DNA of 64,000 bases from NCBI GenBank assembly GCA_900129675.1, contig FSRD01000001.1, forward strand, positions 6,871,501 through 6,935,500, read 5' to 3'. The translations under genes and the position numbers were made by a program. Source of the stretch: Bradyrhizobium erythrophlei. Lineage in GTDB: Bacteria; Pseudomonadota; Alphaproteobacteria; Rhizobiales; Xanthobacteraceae. Shown here piece by piece: positions 18,061 through 27,268 of this stretch. The notes beneath the pieces were generated by a model. That model made no database searches. It was not told the origin of the DNA and saw only the letters and a list, made by a program, of their open reading frames with translations. Numbering within the stretch: position 1 is the stretch's first letter; each line of letters starts with the position of its first letter.

Positions 18061-18099
18061 AAGGCCGCCCTTTTGGGCAGGGAAAGGCCTTCTTTTTTT
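18061..18099 (+). terminator. Second terminator-like hairpin upstream of hppA
   Basis: AAGGCC-GCCC-TTTT-GGGC-AGGGAAA-GGCCTT folds into a stacked stem followed by seven T residues. The transcript it ends is unclear: read-through from cspA, or a short RNA or small protein encoded in 17882-18062. Confidence 0.6.
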
Positions 18100-18160
18100 G
18101 CGTGCGCCGCGTCCGCGGTGATGCGTTGGGGTGAGACAATCAAGATCTGAGGCAAATTCA

Positions 18161-20281
18161 ATGACAGCATTATGGGTGATTGTGCTCTGCGGAGCGCTTT
18201 CGATCGTTTACGCCATCTGGGCCACTGCATCGGTGCTGAAGGCAGACGCCGGCAATCCGCGGATGCAGGAAATCGCCGCCGCCGTGCGCGAAGGTGCGCA
18301 GGCCTATCTGAAGCGCCAGTACATGACGATCGCCATGGTCGGCATCGTGATCTTCGCGCTCCTGGCCTATTTCCTCGGCACGCTGGTTGCGGTCGGCTTC
18401 CTGATCGGCGCGATCCTCTCGGGTGCTGCGGGCTTCATCGGCATGAACGTCTCGGTTCGCGCCAATGTGCGCACCGCGCAGGCCGCGACCACGTCGCTGG
18501 CCGGCGGACTTGAACTCGCCTTCAAGGCGGGGGCGATCACCGGCATGCTGGTGGCGGGTCTGGCGCTGCTCGGCGTCACCCTCTATTTCGCCTTTCTCAC
18601 CCACTTCCTGGGGTTGGCCTCGGACAGCCGCACCGTGGTCGACGCGCTGGTCGCGCTAGGCTTCGGCGCCTCGCTGATCTCGATCTTCGCCCGTCTCGGC
18701 GGCGGCATCTTCACCAAGGGCGCCGACGTCGGTGGCGATCTCGTCGGCAAGGTCGAAGCCGGCATTCCCGAAGACGATCCGCGCAACCCGGCCACTATCG
18801 CCGACAACGTCGGCGACAATGTCGGCGACTGCGCCGGCATGGCCGCCGACCTGTTCGAGACCTATGCGGTGACCGCCGTCGCCACCATGGTTCTGGCCGC
18901 TATCTTCTTCGCAAAAACCCCGATCCTGGTGAACATGATGACGCTGCCGCTCGCGATCGGCGGCATCTGCATCATCACCTCGATCATCGGCACCTTCTTC
19001 GTCAAGCTCGGTGCCAGCCAGTCGATCATGGGCGCGCTCTACAAGGGCCTGATCGCAACCGGCATCCTGTCGCTGTTCGGCGTCGCCGGCGCGATCAACT
19101 GGCTGATCGGCTTCGGCAAGCTCGACGGCGTCGACTACACCGGCATGGCGCTGTTCGAATGCGGCATCGTCGGCCTCGTCGTCACCGGTCTGATCATCTG
19201 GATTACCGAATACTACACCGGCACCGACTTTCGGCCGGTGAAGTCGATCGCGGCGTCCTCGGTCACCGGTCACGGCACCAACGTGATCCAGGGTCTGGCG
19301 ATCGCGATGGAATCGACCGCGATGCCCGCGATTGTCATCATCGCCGGCATCCTCGTCACCTACAGCCTTGCCGGCCTGTTCGGCATCGCGATTGCGACCA
19401 CGACGATGCTGGCGCTGGCCGGCATGATCGTGGCGCTCGACGCCTTCGGTCCGGTTACCGACAACGCCGGCGGCATCGCCGAAATGGCCGGCCTGCCGAA
19501 GGAAGTGCGCAAGTCGACCGACGCGCTCGACGCCGTCGGCAACACCACCAAGGCGGTCACCAAGGGTTACGCGATCGGCTCCGCCGGTCTCGGCGCGCTG
19601 GTGCTGTTTGCGGCCTATAACCAGGACCTCAAATTCTTCATCGCCGACTCCGCCAACCACCTCTACTTCAAGGGCGTCAATCCGGACTTCTCGCTCAACA
19701 ACCCCTACGTCGTGGCGGGTCTGTTGTTCGGCGGTCTGTTGCCGTATCTGTTCGGCGCGATGGGCATGACGGCGGTCGGCCGTGCAGCCAGCGCGATCGT
19801 CGAGGAAGTGCGGCGCCAGTTCCGCGAAAAACCCGGCATCATGCAGGGCACCGACAAGCCGGACTACGGCAAGGCGGTCGACCTTTTGACCAAGGCCGCG
19901 ATCAAGGAAATGATCATTCCGTCGCTGTTGCCGGTGCTGTCGCCGATCTTCGTCTATTTCGTGATGTTCGCGATCGCAGGCGGCGGCGCGGCCGGCAAGT
20001 CGGCGGCGTTCTCGGCGGTCGGCGCCATGCTGCTCGGCGTCATCGTCAACGGACTCTTTGTCGCGATCTCGATGACCTCGGGCGGTGGCGCCTGGGATAA
20101 TGCCAAGAAGTACATCGAGGACGGCCATTACGGCGGCAAGGGTTCCGACGCGCACAAGGCGGCGGTGACCGGCGATACCGTCGGCGATCCCTACAAGGAT
20201 ACGGCGGGTCCCGCCGTGAACCCGATGATCAAGATCACCAACATCGTGGCGCTCTTGCTGCTGGCGATCCTGGCGCACTGA
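18161..20281 (+). CDS. hppA: Membrane-bound H+-translocating pyrophosphatase
   Basis: 706 residues with about 16 membrane segments. It hydrolyses pyrophosphate to pump protons. The substrate-binding loop is DVGGDLVGKVEAGIPEDD followed by DNVGDNVGDCAGMAADLFE, and the last loop has GDTVGDPYKDTAGPAVNP. In GNTTKAVTKGYAIGSAGL the lysine after GNTT marks the K+-independent class. The start at 18161 (MTALWVIVL) puts the first membrane segment at the N-terminus. A terminator follows. Confidence 0.96.
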   Translation: MTALWVIVLCGALSIVYAIWATASVLKADAGNPRMQEIAAAVREGAQAYLKRQYMTIAMVGIVIFALLAYFLGTLVAVGFLIGAILSGAAGFIGMNVSVRANVRTAQAATTSLAGGLELAFKAGAITGMLVAGLALLGVTLYFAFLTHFLGLASDSRTVVDALVALGFGASLISIFARLGGGIFTKGADVGGDLVGKVEAGIPEDDPRNPATIADNVGDNVGDCAGMAADLFETYAVTAVATMVLAAIFFAKTPILVNMMTLPLAIGGICIITSIIGTFFVKLGASQSIMGALYKGLIATGILSLFGVAGAINWLIGFGKLDGVDYTGMALFECGIVGLVVTGLIIWITEYYTGTDFRPVKSIAASSVTGHGTNVIQGLAIAMESTAMPAIVIIAGILVTYSLAGLFGIAIATTTMLALAGMIVALDAFGPVTDNAGGIAEMAGLPKEVRKSTDALDAVGNTTKAVTKGYAIGSAGLGALVLFAAYNQDLKFFIADSANHLYFKGVNPDFSLNNPYVVAGLLFGGLLPYLFGAMGMTAVGRAASAIVEEVRRQFREKPGIMQGTDKPDYGKAVDLLTKAAIKEMIIPSLLPVLSPIFVYFVMFAIAGGGAAGKSAAFSAVGAMLLGVIVNGLFVAISMTSGGGAWDNAKKYIEDGHYGGKGSDAHKAAVTGDTVGDPYKDTAGPAVNPMIKITNIVALLLLAILAH

Positions 20282-20307
20282 ACCCAAAACAGGCGACCTG
20301 CGACAAA

Positions 20308-20333
20308 CCCGCGGTGCAAGCCGCGGGTTTTTT
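20308..20333 (+). terminator. Rho-independent terminator after hppA
   Basis: CCCGCGG-TGCAAG-CCGCGGG is a perfect 7-bp stem followed by six T residues. Confidence 0.9.
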
Positions 20334-20376
20334 GTTGCCGGTTGGGACAGGCGGCTCTCTTGAAAGGTTGGCCACC

Positions 20377-20718
20377 ATGAAGTTTGAGATGACCAAGTGC
20401 AATCAGTGCGGCAGTGAAATGCTGATGGGCGTGACCATCTGTCCGAGCTGCGGCAAGCCGCAAACCGGCCTCGGCAAACCAGGTGGCCTCTATACGCCGG
20501 GGACGATGCTGGCGGTCGGGCTGGCCGCGGCGGTGCTCCTCTTCTTTATGGATCAAGTCCCCCGCGCCGCAGGTGAGCCAGTCACCTCCATCAGCAACCC
20601 TTCCTGCTCGATGACGACGGCGAAGAACCCCCCGTGGTGCGAGCCGGGTGTTTTGTTTGCTTCCGCGTTCCCCGGATGCTGCGCAGCGCGCCGCATCTGC
20701 GGCGGGGTGCGCTGCTGA
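20377..20718 (+). CDS. Zinc-ribbon single-span membrane protein
   Basis: 113 residues. The N-terminal zinc ribbon has CNQCGSEM and CPSCGKP about 14 residues apart. One hydrophobic segment follows at about residues 43-57 (MLAVGLAAAVLLFF). The C-terminal 50 residues are low-confidence and may have changed frame relative to the ancestral protein, since they are rich in Cys/Arg. The function is unknown. It lies between the hppA terminator and the convergent bamE gene. Confidence 0.5.
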   Translation: MKFEMTKCNQCGSEMLMGVTICPSCGKPQTGLGKPGGLYTPGTMLAVGLAAAVLLFFMDQVPRAAGEPVTSISNPSCSMTTAKNPPWCEPGVLFASAFPGCCAARRICGGVRC

Positions 20719-20834
20719 TCCGGGGTCCATCGGTGAGGCTGGACGATGGGGCCCGGCTCTGCGGAGCCATAAGCGCGTCGAAGACGCGCGTGAACGCGCT
20801 GGTGCCACGCCGCACCGCGTCCGGGACACGAGCG

Positions 20835-21320
20835 TCAGTTGAAGCTGAGCAGCTTGAACAGCGGCGTCAGGTAGCTCATCTCCTGGCCCGAGGTCGGCGT
20901 GGTGCGGCTGATGAAGTCGAAGATCTTGCCGTCCTGCAGCCCGTAATTGGCGAGCCGCTGCACCTGCCGGTTCTTGTCGAAATAGACAGCGATCACCCGC
21001 TGGTCGACCACCTTCTGGTTCATGAACGCGACCTTGCGTTCGGAGCGCTGCGAAATGTAGTAGAACACCTCGCCGTTCAGGGTGGCGACGGTGGAGGGCG
21101 TGCCCATCACGATCAGCACCTGATCCTGGCTCGCGCCGATCGGAATCTGCTCGAGCGCGCCTTGCGGCAGGATATAGCCCTTCTGGAATTGCTCGCCGGT
21201 GCAGGCGCCCAGCGCGGCGCACAATAGCGCAACCGCCGCAACCGCGCGAAAACCGCGCCAGCGCGCGGTCAGGCCGCCCGAAGAGGCCGCGCGTGAGCTA
21301 GAATGGCTCGTCTTGGTCAT
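20835..21320 (-). CDS. bamE: Outer-membrane protein assembly factor BamE (SmpA/OmlA lipoprotein)
   Basis: 161 residues. A long N-terminal export signal has its lipobox at LGAC, near residue 40, giving a lipoprotein. The SmpA/OmlA domain follows, with YILPQGALEQIPIGASQDQV and GTPSTVATLNGEVFYYIS. It is part of the BAM complex in the outer membrane. It is divergent from the bc1-chaperone gene; the 122-base gap must hold both promoters. Confidence 0.9.
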   Translation of the reverse strand: MTKTSHSSSRAASSGGLTARWRGFRAVAAVALLCAALGACTGEQFQKGYILPQGALEQIPIGASQDQVLIVMGTPSTVATLNGEVFYYISQRSERKVAFMNQKVVDQRVIAVYFDKNRQVQRLANYGLQDGKIFDFISRTTPTSGQEMSYLTPLFKLLSFN

Positions 21321-21442
21321 TTACGGAACTGTCCCGTCCCCTTGCATCGCACGAGGCGTTGACGTACCGGGCAGCACGCTGGATTGCAACATGCGCGCGC
21401 TCCCAGGAAATAAACCCTTGGGGCTCGCTTGCGGAACCCACA

Positions 21443-21991
21443 ATGCTTTGGCCGTTCAATCACTTCAGGAAACCCCGGACACCCCACCGCGGCACCATTG
21501 AAGCCATCTATGGCATGATCGTGACGCAAGCGCGAGAACCGTTGTTTTACCAGGCTTTAGGGGTGCCGGACACGGTTAACGGCCGTTTTGACCTGCTTCT
21601 GCTGCATTTGTGGCTGGTGTTGCGGCGCCTGCAGTCGGCTGCGGCCGGCGCTACCCTGTCGCAAGCGCTGTTCGACCATTTTTGCAATGATATGGACGAT
21701 AATCTGCGCGAAATGGGGGTCGGCGACCTCACAGTGCCGAAACGGATGCAGGCATTTGGCGAGGCGTTTTACGGCCGCACCGCAGCCTACGATCTGGCGC
21801 TGACCGAGGGCCCTGCGGCGTTGGCGCAGGCGCTGTGCAAGAATATCCTGAACGGGGTGGACATCGAAAAGGCACGCCTGCTTGCGGCTTACGCCGAGGC
21901 GGTTGTCGCGGCCATGGCCGGGCTCGACGAGACGACACTGGTGAGCGGTGCCTGGAAGTTTCCTGCGCCGGAGGCGAACGTGCAGCCATGA
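21443..21991 (+). CDS. Ubiquinol-cytochrome c chaperone family protein
   Basis: 182 residues from the ATG at 21443 (MLWPFNHF). The Cbp3/UQCC1-type helical domain is visible as AREPLFYQALGVPDTVNGRFDLLLLHL and GVGDLTVPKRMQAFGEAFYGR. Members help assemble cytochrome b of the bc1 complex. The stop overlaps the next start by ATGA, giving translational coupling with the DUF177 gene, an arrangement usual in Rhizobiales. Confidence 0.87.
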   Translation: MLWPFNHFRKPRTPHRGTIEAIYGMIVTQAREPLFYQALGVPDTVNGRFDLLLLHLWLVLRRLQSAAAGATLSQALFDHFCNDMDDNLREMGVGDLTVPKRMQAFGEAFYGRTAAYDLALTEGPAALAQALCKNILNGVDIEKARLLAAYAEAVVAAMAGLDETTLVSGAWKFPAPEANVQP

Positions 21992-22575
21992 GCAAGAGTG
22001 CAATGACAGAAAAACCGGACCCGTGGCGCGTACCCATCGCCGTACTGCAGATACCGGACACCGGGCTGCATCGCGACCTCGAGGCCGGTGAAGCCACGCG
22101 CCACGCGGTGGCCGATATCGGCGGCTTGCGCGAAGTCCTTTCCGCGCACGCTTCGTTCGACGTGACGCCGAAGAGCGGCGGCCGCTATCATGTGACCGGC
22201 CAGGTGCGGGCGCGGATCGGACAGACCTGCGTGGTGACGCTGGAGCCGATCGAGAGCGACATCGACGAACCGATCGACATGATTTTCGCGCCGCCTGAGC
22301 AAATTCCAGAACTCTCCGATCTCGTCGATGATGCGGCCGAGAACAACGAAGAGATTCCGGATCCGCCGGAGCCGATCGAGAACGGCATCATCGATCTCGG
22401 CAAGGTTGCGACCGACGCGCTGTATCTCGCGGTCGATCCCTATCCGCGCAAACCGGACGCCGTGTTTGAACCGTTGGTGGAAGCCGCTGATCCCGAGGAT
22501 CATCCGTTTGCGGCCCTGAAAGCGCTGAAGGCCGAGGCCAAACCGGCCGGCGCGAACAAGCCCAAGGGCAAGTGA
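21988..22575 (+). CDS. DUF177 (YceD-like) protein
   Basis: 195 residues, coupled by ATGA to the preceding gene. The DUF177 core has RYHVTGQVRARIGQTCVVTL and the acidic stretch ending in IENGIIDLGKVATDALYLA, followed by DPYPRKPDAVFEP. In most bacteria YceD precedes rpmF and plsX and affects 23S rRNA or ribosome maturation. Here rpmF is absent and plsX comes next, after about 310 bases. Only one Cys of the usual pair is evident. Confidence 0.85.
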   Translation: MSKSAMTEKPDPWRVPIAVLQIPDTGLHRDLEAGEATRHAVADIGGLREVLSAHASFDVTPKSGGRYHVTGQVRARIGQTCVVTLEPIESDIDEPIDMIFAPPEQIPELSDLVDDAAENNEEIPDPPEPIENGIIDLGKVATDALYLAVDPYPRKPDAVFEPLVEAADPEDHPFAALKALKAEAKPAGANKPKGK

Positions 22576-22889
22576 TAAGGGCAAGTGAGGCTCGGTTAAT
22601 GTGGACCGCGCGGGCGCATTCCGGTTGAAGTGGATGTGCCGTCCCGTGAGAAACTTCCTCTAAATCGTTGAAAAAGCTTGGTTTATCGATTTTGACCGCT
22701 TCCGGCTTGCGCCGGCGCCCGATCCTGAAAGAGCGCGGTCAAGAGGTTGTTTCGGGGCGGGGAAACGCTATTGTCGCGGCCCGGCGGAGGCGCAGCGTTG
22801 CGTTTCGCCGAGCGCCGCCTTCCGCGGCAGCTTCCAGCGCGCGGCCGGGCTCTAACAGGGCCGCTAGAGATCAGGTTTCCAGGACGTTC
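22576..22889. other. Non-coding leader before plsX
   Basis: This 314-base gap has no supported gene. An open frame joins plsX from 22668, but its sequence is arginine-rich and has no family match, so it is read as leader. No strong hairpin was seen. Confidence 0.5.
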
Positions 22890-23951
22890 ATGCCTCAAAA
22901 GGTTCGAATCGCGCTTGACGCCATGGGTGGCGATGTCGGCGCATCGGTCGTTATTCCCGGCGCCGCGACGGCGCTAACCCGGCGTCCCGACTCCGAATTC
23001 CTGCTCTACGGCGACAGCGCATCGATCGAAGCGCAACTCGCCAAATACCCCGCGTTGAAGGCAGCCTCGCGCGTCGTCCATACCGACGTCACCGTCAGCA
23101 TGCACGACAAGCCGAGCCAGGCGCTGCGCCGCGGCCGCAAGACCTCGTCGATGTGGCTGGCGATCGACGCCGTCAAGAAGGGCGAGGCCGACGTTGCGGT
23201 ATCGGCGGGCAATACCGGCGCACTGATGGCGATGGCGCGGTTCTGTCTGCGTACGCTGCCCGGTGTCGACAGCCCGGCGATTGCCGCGGTATGGCCGACG
23301 GTGCGCGGCGATTCCGTAGTCCTCGATCTCGGCGCCACCATCGGCGGCGATGCGCGCCATCTGGTGACGCTGGCGGTGATGGGCGGCGCGATGGCGAGCG
23401 TGCTGTTCAATCTCGAACGGCCGACGGTCGGGCTGCTCAATATCGGGGTCGAGGAGATCAAGGGCCACGAGGAAATTCGCGAGGCCGCCGAATTGTTGCG
23501 CGCGATGAATCTGCCCCAGCTCAACTATATCGGCTTTGTCGAAGCCGACGGCATCGGCAAGGGTCTTGCGGACGTGATCGTCTCGGAAGGTTTTAGCGGC
23601 AACATCGCGCTGAAGGCCACCGAGGGCACTGCGCGCCAGATCATGGACCTCTTGCGCACCGAGATCTCGCGCCGGTGGCTTGCCAGGATCGGCTATCTCT
23701 TCGCCAGGGGCGCCTTCCGGGCGCTGCGCGACAAGCTGGATCCGAAAAAGTCCAATGGCGGCGTGCTGCTCGGGCTCAAGGGCGTCGTCGTTAAAAGCCA
23801 TGGCGGAACCGACGCCGAGGGCTTTGCCTATGCGATCGATGTTGGCTATGAGATGGTCCGCTACGATCTCCTCACCAAGATCAATCAGATGCTTAATCGC
23901 GACGGCAGCGCGCTGGTATCAGCGCAGACCGCGCAGGAGGCTGTCTCGTGA
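22890..23951 (+). CDS. plsX: Phosphate acyltransferase PlsX
   Basis: 353 residues from the ATG at 22890 (MPQKVRIALDAMGGDVG, the conserved N-terminus). It makes acyl-phosphate from acyl-ACP for phospholipid synthesis. Other conserved stretches are VSAGNTGALMAMARF, NIGVEEIKGHE and GFSGNIALKATEG. The stop overlaps the fabH GTG start, so translation is coupled. Confidence 0.95.
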   Translation: MPQKVRIALDAMGGDVGASVVIPGAATALTRRPDSEFLLYGDSASIEAQLAKYPALKAASRVVHTDVTVSMHDKPSQALRRGRKTSSMWLAIDAVKKGEADVAVSAGNTGALMAMARFCLRTLPGVDSPAIAAVWPTVRGDSVVLDLGATIGGDARHLVTLAVMGGAMASVLFNLERPTVGLLNIGVEEIKGHEEIREAAELLRAMNLPQLNYIGFVEADGIGKGLADVIVSEGFSGNIALKATEGTARQIMDLLRTEISRRWLARIGYLFARGAFRALRDKLDPKKSNGGVLLGLKGVVVKSHGGTDAEGFAYAIDVGYEMVRYDLLTKINQMLNRDGSALVSAQTAQEAVS

Positions 23952-24925
23952 CTGCGATACGTTCGGTCGTGCTCGGCTGCGGCTCCTATCTGCCGCAGCG
24001 GGTCCTGACCAATGCCGAACTGGCGGCCAAGGTCGACACCTCGGACGAGTGGATTGTCCAGCGCACCGGCATCCGGCAGCGCCACATTGCCGCCGAAGGC
24101 GAGTTCACCTCGCATCTGGCGATCAATGCCGCGCGCGCCGCCTTGGCCCATGCCGGGGTCGACGCGCAGTCGATTGACCTGATCGTGCTGGCGACCTCGA
24201 CCCCGGACCAGACTTTTCCGGCAACCGCGGTCGCAGTGCAGAACGGGCTCGGCATCAATCATGGCGCGGCCTTCGACCTGCAGGCGGTCTGTTCCGGCTT
24301 CGTGTTTGCGCTCGCCTCAGCCGATAATTTCCTGCGCACCGGTGCCTTCAAGCGCGCGCTGGTGATCGGCGCCGAGACCTTTTCGCGCATCCTGGACTGG
24401 AACGACCGCGGCACCTGCGTGCTGTTCGGCGATGGCGCCGGCGCCGTCGTGCTGGAGGCGCAGGCGCAGCCGGGAACACCGTCCGATCGCGGTGTGCTGA
24501 CGACGCATCTGCGCTCCGACGGCCGGCACAAGGGCAAGCTCTATGTCGATGGCGGTCCGTCCTCGACCCAGACCGTCGGCCACTTAAGGATGGAAGGCCG
24601 CGAAGTGTTCAAGCATGCGGTCGGCATGATCACCGACGTGATCGTCGATGCCTTCAACGCCACCGGCGCCACCGCCGACAGCATCGACTGGTTCGTGCCG
24701 CACCAGGCCAACAAGCGAATCATCGATGCTTCAGCGCACAAGCTTCATATTGCGCCGCAGAAAGTGGTGCTGACCGTCGACCTCCACGGCAACACCTCGG
24801 CGGCATCGATTCCGCTGGCGTTGGCGGTCGCCGTCAACGACGGACGCGTCAAGAAGGGCGATCTCGTGCTGTTTGAAGCGATGGGCGGCGGCTTCACCTG
24901 GGGTTCCGCGCTGCTGCGCTGGTGA
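23948..24925 (+). CDS. fabH: Beta-ketoacyl-ACP synthase III
   Basis: 325 residues from a GTG overlapping plsX. It starts fatty-acid synthesis by condensing acetyl-CoA with malonyl-ACP. The catalytic triad is visible: Cys in DLQAVCSGFVFAL, His in WFVPHQANKRI and Asn in DLHGNTSAASIP. It is the second gene of the plsX-fabH-ihfA-merR set. The length matches the family. Confidence 0.96.
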   Translation: MTAIRSVVLGCGSYLPQRVLTNAELAAKVDTSDEWIVQRTGIRQRHIAAEGEFTSHLAINAARAALAHAGVDAQSIDLIVLATSTPDQTFPATAVAVQNGLGINHGAAFDLQAVCSGFVFALASADNFLRTGAFKRALVIGAETFSRILDWNDRGTCVLFGDGAGAVVLEAQAQPGTPSDRGVLTTHLRSDGRHKGKLYVDGGPSSTQTVGHLRMEGREVFKHAVGMITDVIVDAFNATGATADSIDWFVPHQANKRIIDASAHKLHIAPQKVVLTVDLHGNTSAASIPLALAVAVNDGRVKKGDLVLFEAMGGGFTWGSALLRW

Positions 24926-25055
24926 GCAGACGCTTAAATTTCGATATAGTTTGTCGCTTGTTTCATGCCTGTGCATGATGAGCGCTGTTGACCATCGCCT
25001 GCTAAGCTCCTAATTTCAGGAGACAAAATTGTTCGCCGAGAGTGCGGGGCAGGCG

Positions 25056-25385
25056 ATGACCGGGACGGGAAAAACAGTCACACGCGTCGATCTATGCGAG
25101 GCGGTCTACCAGAAGGTGGGCCTGTCGCGAACGGAGTCGTCTGCGTTCGTCGAGCTTGTTTTGAAGGAGATTACCGACTGCCTGGAGAAGGGCGAGACGG
25201 TGAAGCTGTCATCATTCGGTTCGTTCATGGTGCGCAAGAAGGGTCAGCGTATCGGACGTAACCCGAAGACCGGCACCGAGGTGCCGATCTCTCCGCGTCG
25301 CGTGATGGTGTTCAAGCCGTCGGCCATTCTGAAGCAGCGCATCAATGGCCATGTTGTCAGCAACGGCGACGGCAAGGAAGACTGA
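25056..25385 (+). CDS. ihfA: Integration host factor, alpha subunit
   Basis: 109 residues from the ATG at 25056; an in-frame upstream TTG at 25029 is less likely. The HU/IHF fold has LSSFGSFMVRKK and the DNA-intercalating arm GRNPKTGTEVPI. It bends DNA as a heterodimer with IhfB. The palindrome TGAGACTAGTCTCA overlaps its stop codon and could be a small regulatory site. The plsX-fabH-ihfA-merR order is conserved in Rhizobiales. Confidence 0.94.
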   Translation: MTGTGKTVTRVDLCEAVYQKVGLSRTESSAFVELVLKEITDCLEKGETVKLSSFGSFMVRKKGQRIGRNPKTGTEVPISPRRVMVFKPSAILKQRINGHVVSNGDGKED

Positions 25386-25417
25386 GACTAGTCTCACACG
25401 GTAAGGGAGCCAGGCAT

Positions 25418-26002
25418 TTGGACAAGGCGCCGGATGCGTTCCGTACCATCAGCGAGGTCGCGGACGATCTCGACATCCCCCAGCACGTGCTGCGATTTTG
25501 GGAGACGCGGTTCGCCCAGATCAAGCCGATGAAGCGCAGCGGCGGGCGGCGCTATTACCGCCCCGACGACGTCGACCTGCTCAAGGGCATCCGCCGCCTG
25601 CTGTACGGCGAGGGCTATACCATCCGCGGCGTGCAGCGGATCCTCAAAGAGCACGGCATCAAATCGGTGCAGGGCATCGCCGACCAGAGCTCGGCGGTCT
25701 CGTTCGGCGCGGTCGAGGAAGCGATCGGGTTGAGCCTGAACGAGCCCGACGAGGGTGAGGCCGTGGGCGCCGATACCGATGACGAGGATATCGAGGGCGC
25801 CGACAGGGAAGGCATCGACTACCGCTTCGCCGATACCGGCGATGAGGAGATTTTGGCGCCGTTCGGCAAGGCCCGCGCAGCTGCGGCTGCCGCACCCGCC
25901 CGTCCGGCGATATCAGCGCAGGACCGCGAGCGCCTCGAACACGTGCTGCAGGATCTGATCGCCTGCCGGCAATTGATCGATTCCGCGCTGAAGGACGGCT
26001 AG
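25418..26002 (+). CDS. MerR-family transcriptional regulator
   Basis: 194 residues from a TTG start with GGGAG upstream. The MerR helix-turn-helix covers residues 8-75: FRTISEVADDLDIPQHVLRFWE, then SGGRRYYRPDDVDLL. The middle is strongly acidic and no metal-binding cysteines are present, so it is not a metal sensor. The C-terminal helix may dimerise. It is regularly found after ihfA in alphaproteobacteria; the target is unknown. Confidence 0.88.
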   Translation: MDKAPDAFRTISEVADDLDIPQHVLRFWETRFAQIKPMKRSGGRRYYRPDDVDLLKGIRRLLYGEGYTIRGVQRILKEHGIKSVQGIADQSSAVSFGAVEEAIGLSLNEPDEGEAVGADTDDEDIEGADREGIDYRFADTGDEEILAPFGKARAAAAAAPARPAISAQDRERLEHVLQDLIACRQLIDSALKDG

Positions 26003-26101
26003 CGGGCAGGAGACCACGGAGGGGCGGAGCCGGCCGCCGTGCCGCTGCCCCAAAACCCCGTGGCTTGCGCCGGGACCTGATCGCAGCTAATGGAACGGCA
26101 T

Positions 26102-26179
26102 CGGAGCGTGGCGCAGCCCGGTTAGCGCACTAGTCTGGGAGACTAGGGGTCGGAGGTTCAAATCCTCTCGCTCCGACCA
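26102..26179 (+). tRNA. tRNA-Pro (anticodon GGG)
   Basis: Acceptor CGGAGCG pairs with CGCTCCG. The anticodon arm CTAGT-CTGGGAG-ACTAG has anticodon GGG. The T arm is GGAGG-TTCAAAT-CCTCT and CCA is encoded at the 3' end. The sequence changes from core to mobile-element genes directly downstream, as expected for a tRNA used as an integration site. No second copy of its 3' end was found in the window. Confidence 0.96.
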
Positions 26180-26284
26180 ATAAAATCAATAGCTTAGCGA
26201 AATCTACCTTCCCCGAGAAAAATCGCCGGGGAAGGCCGGGGGAAGGAATCTTGGGTCGCGGTCTGAGAGATCATGGACGCGCGT

Positions 26285-26506
26285 TCAGGCAACATTCTTC
26301 GAGATCGCGGCCTGCCAGGCTTTCACCTCGTCGACGAACCAAGCGATCCGACGCGGCGCGATCTCGTGAGCCTTCGGGAATCGGCCTGCTTCTATCTCGC
26401 GATAGAGGGTAGCTCGGCTGAAGGGCACGAGCGCGAGGACCCGCTTCATGCTCAGCATCGGCCGGATGTCACCGCCAGACCTGTCTTCTGCAGCTTCGTC
26501 GATCAT
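26285..26506 (-). CDS. AlpA-like phage/island transcriptional regulator
   Basis: 73 residues from the ATG at 26506. The C-terminal part (MKRVLALVPFSRATLYREIE, then GRFPKAHEIAPRRIAWFVDEV) is the AlpA/CP4-57 helix-turn-helix that binds near integrase genes and acts as excisionase or activator. It lies 100 bases from the tRNA and next to an integrase remnant, as usual in tRNA-borne islands. It is probably a leftover of the island's control region. Confidence 0.82.
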   Translation of the reverse strand: MIDEAAEDRSGGDIRPMLSMKRVLALVPFSRATLYREIEAGRFPKAHEIAPRRIAWFVDEVKAWQAAISKNVA

Positions 26507-26799
26507 AGTCCGAGTTGTCCCCAGCTCGCGCTCATGCGTGCCATGATGACAACATCGATCTTGACTCCCGCACAATGGAGCTCGAATCGCTTTCCCCGCA
26601 ATTCGTCCGGTACCGTCCGGACGGGACCGGTCCACCGGTTGTCCACCGTCCGGCGGTCCGGTCGCGGGCGGTCTGGATCGCCCAATCTGATGGGAAGTTT
26701 TTCTGGATTCACTGCCCTTTGGGCACGTCGCTGGATCTGCTCTTCACGCGCCGGCCACGCAGGATCGCCGCGCCAAGGCGGGTCAGGAAATTCACCGCG

Positions 26800-27268
26800 A
26801 CGCACTATTCTGGATGCTCTGTTGGCGCGGACCATGGGTGCGCGAGAGAATGAGCTGTGCGATGCGTTTGTCCGGGATGTGTGCTTCCAGGAGACAGACG
26901 AAGGTCTGATTGCATACCTTGCAATTGTTGAAGGCAAGGATTCGGGTTCGAGCCGCGATATTCCTTTCGCAGATTTAGTGCTCGACATGGGATTTCTGGA
27001 GCAGCGGGTGATCGGTCGCGATCCCGACGAGCCGTTGTTTCCAGAATTGATTCCGCAAGGGCCCGGAAAAAGGCGATCGGCGGCATTTTCGGACCGCTTT
27101 TCCTATTTCCGACGGGCGATAAAAGTGTATCGGCCGAGGGTGGATTTTCATTCGTTTCGCGGAAATGTCGAAACGGATTTGAAGAACACGGCGGGCATCA
27201 ACACGGCGTGGATCGATGAATTGATTGGCCACGAGAGCATTATCCGTCGCTCTGAAGGTGACCGTTAG
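26800..27268 (+). pseudogene. Tyrosine integrase remnant (catalytic half)
   Basis: About 150 residues of a tyrosine recombinase catalytic domain: LLARTMGARENELCD (first Arg box), DSGSSRDIPFADLV, DFHSFRGNVETDL (His-x-x-Arg box) and WIDELIGHES (second His). The N-terminal arm and core-binding domains are missing, and the frame ends before a nucleophilic Tyr. The frame is open from 26273, but that part is antisense to the AlpA gene. It is a decayed integrase of the island at tRNA-Pro. Confidence 0.7.

Noticed and set aside
18656..20287. 543-codon minus-strand frame opposite hppA
   Set aside because: Shadow of the pyrophosphatase gene, with Asp/Gly/Arg-rich nonsense.
26273..26799. N-terminal half of the frame that contains the integrase remnant
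   Set aside because: It is antisense to the AlpA gene and shows no integrase features; only the part after about 26800 is homologous.
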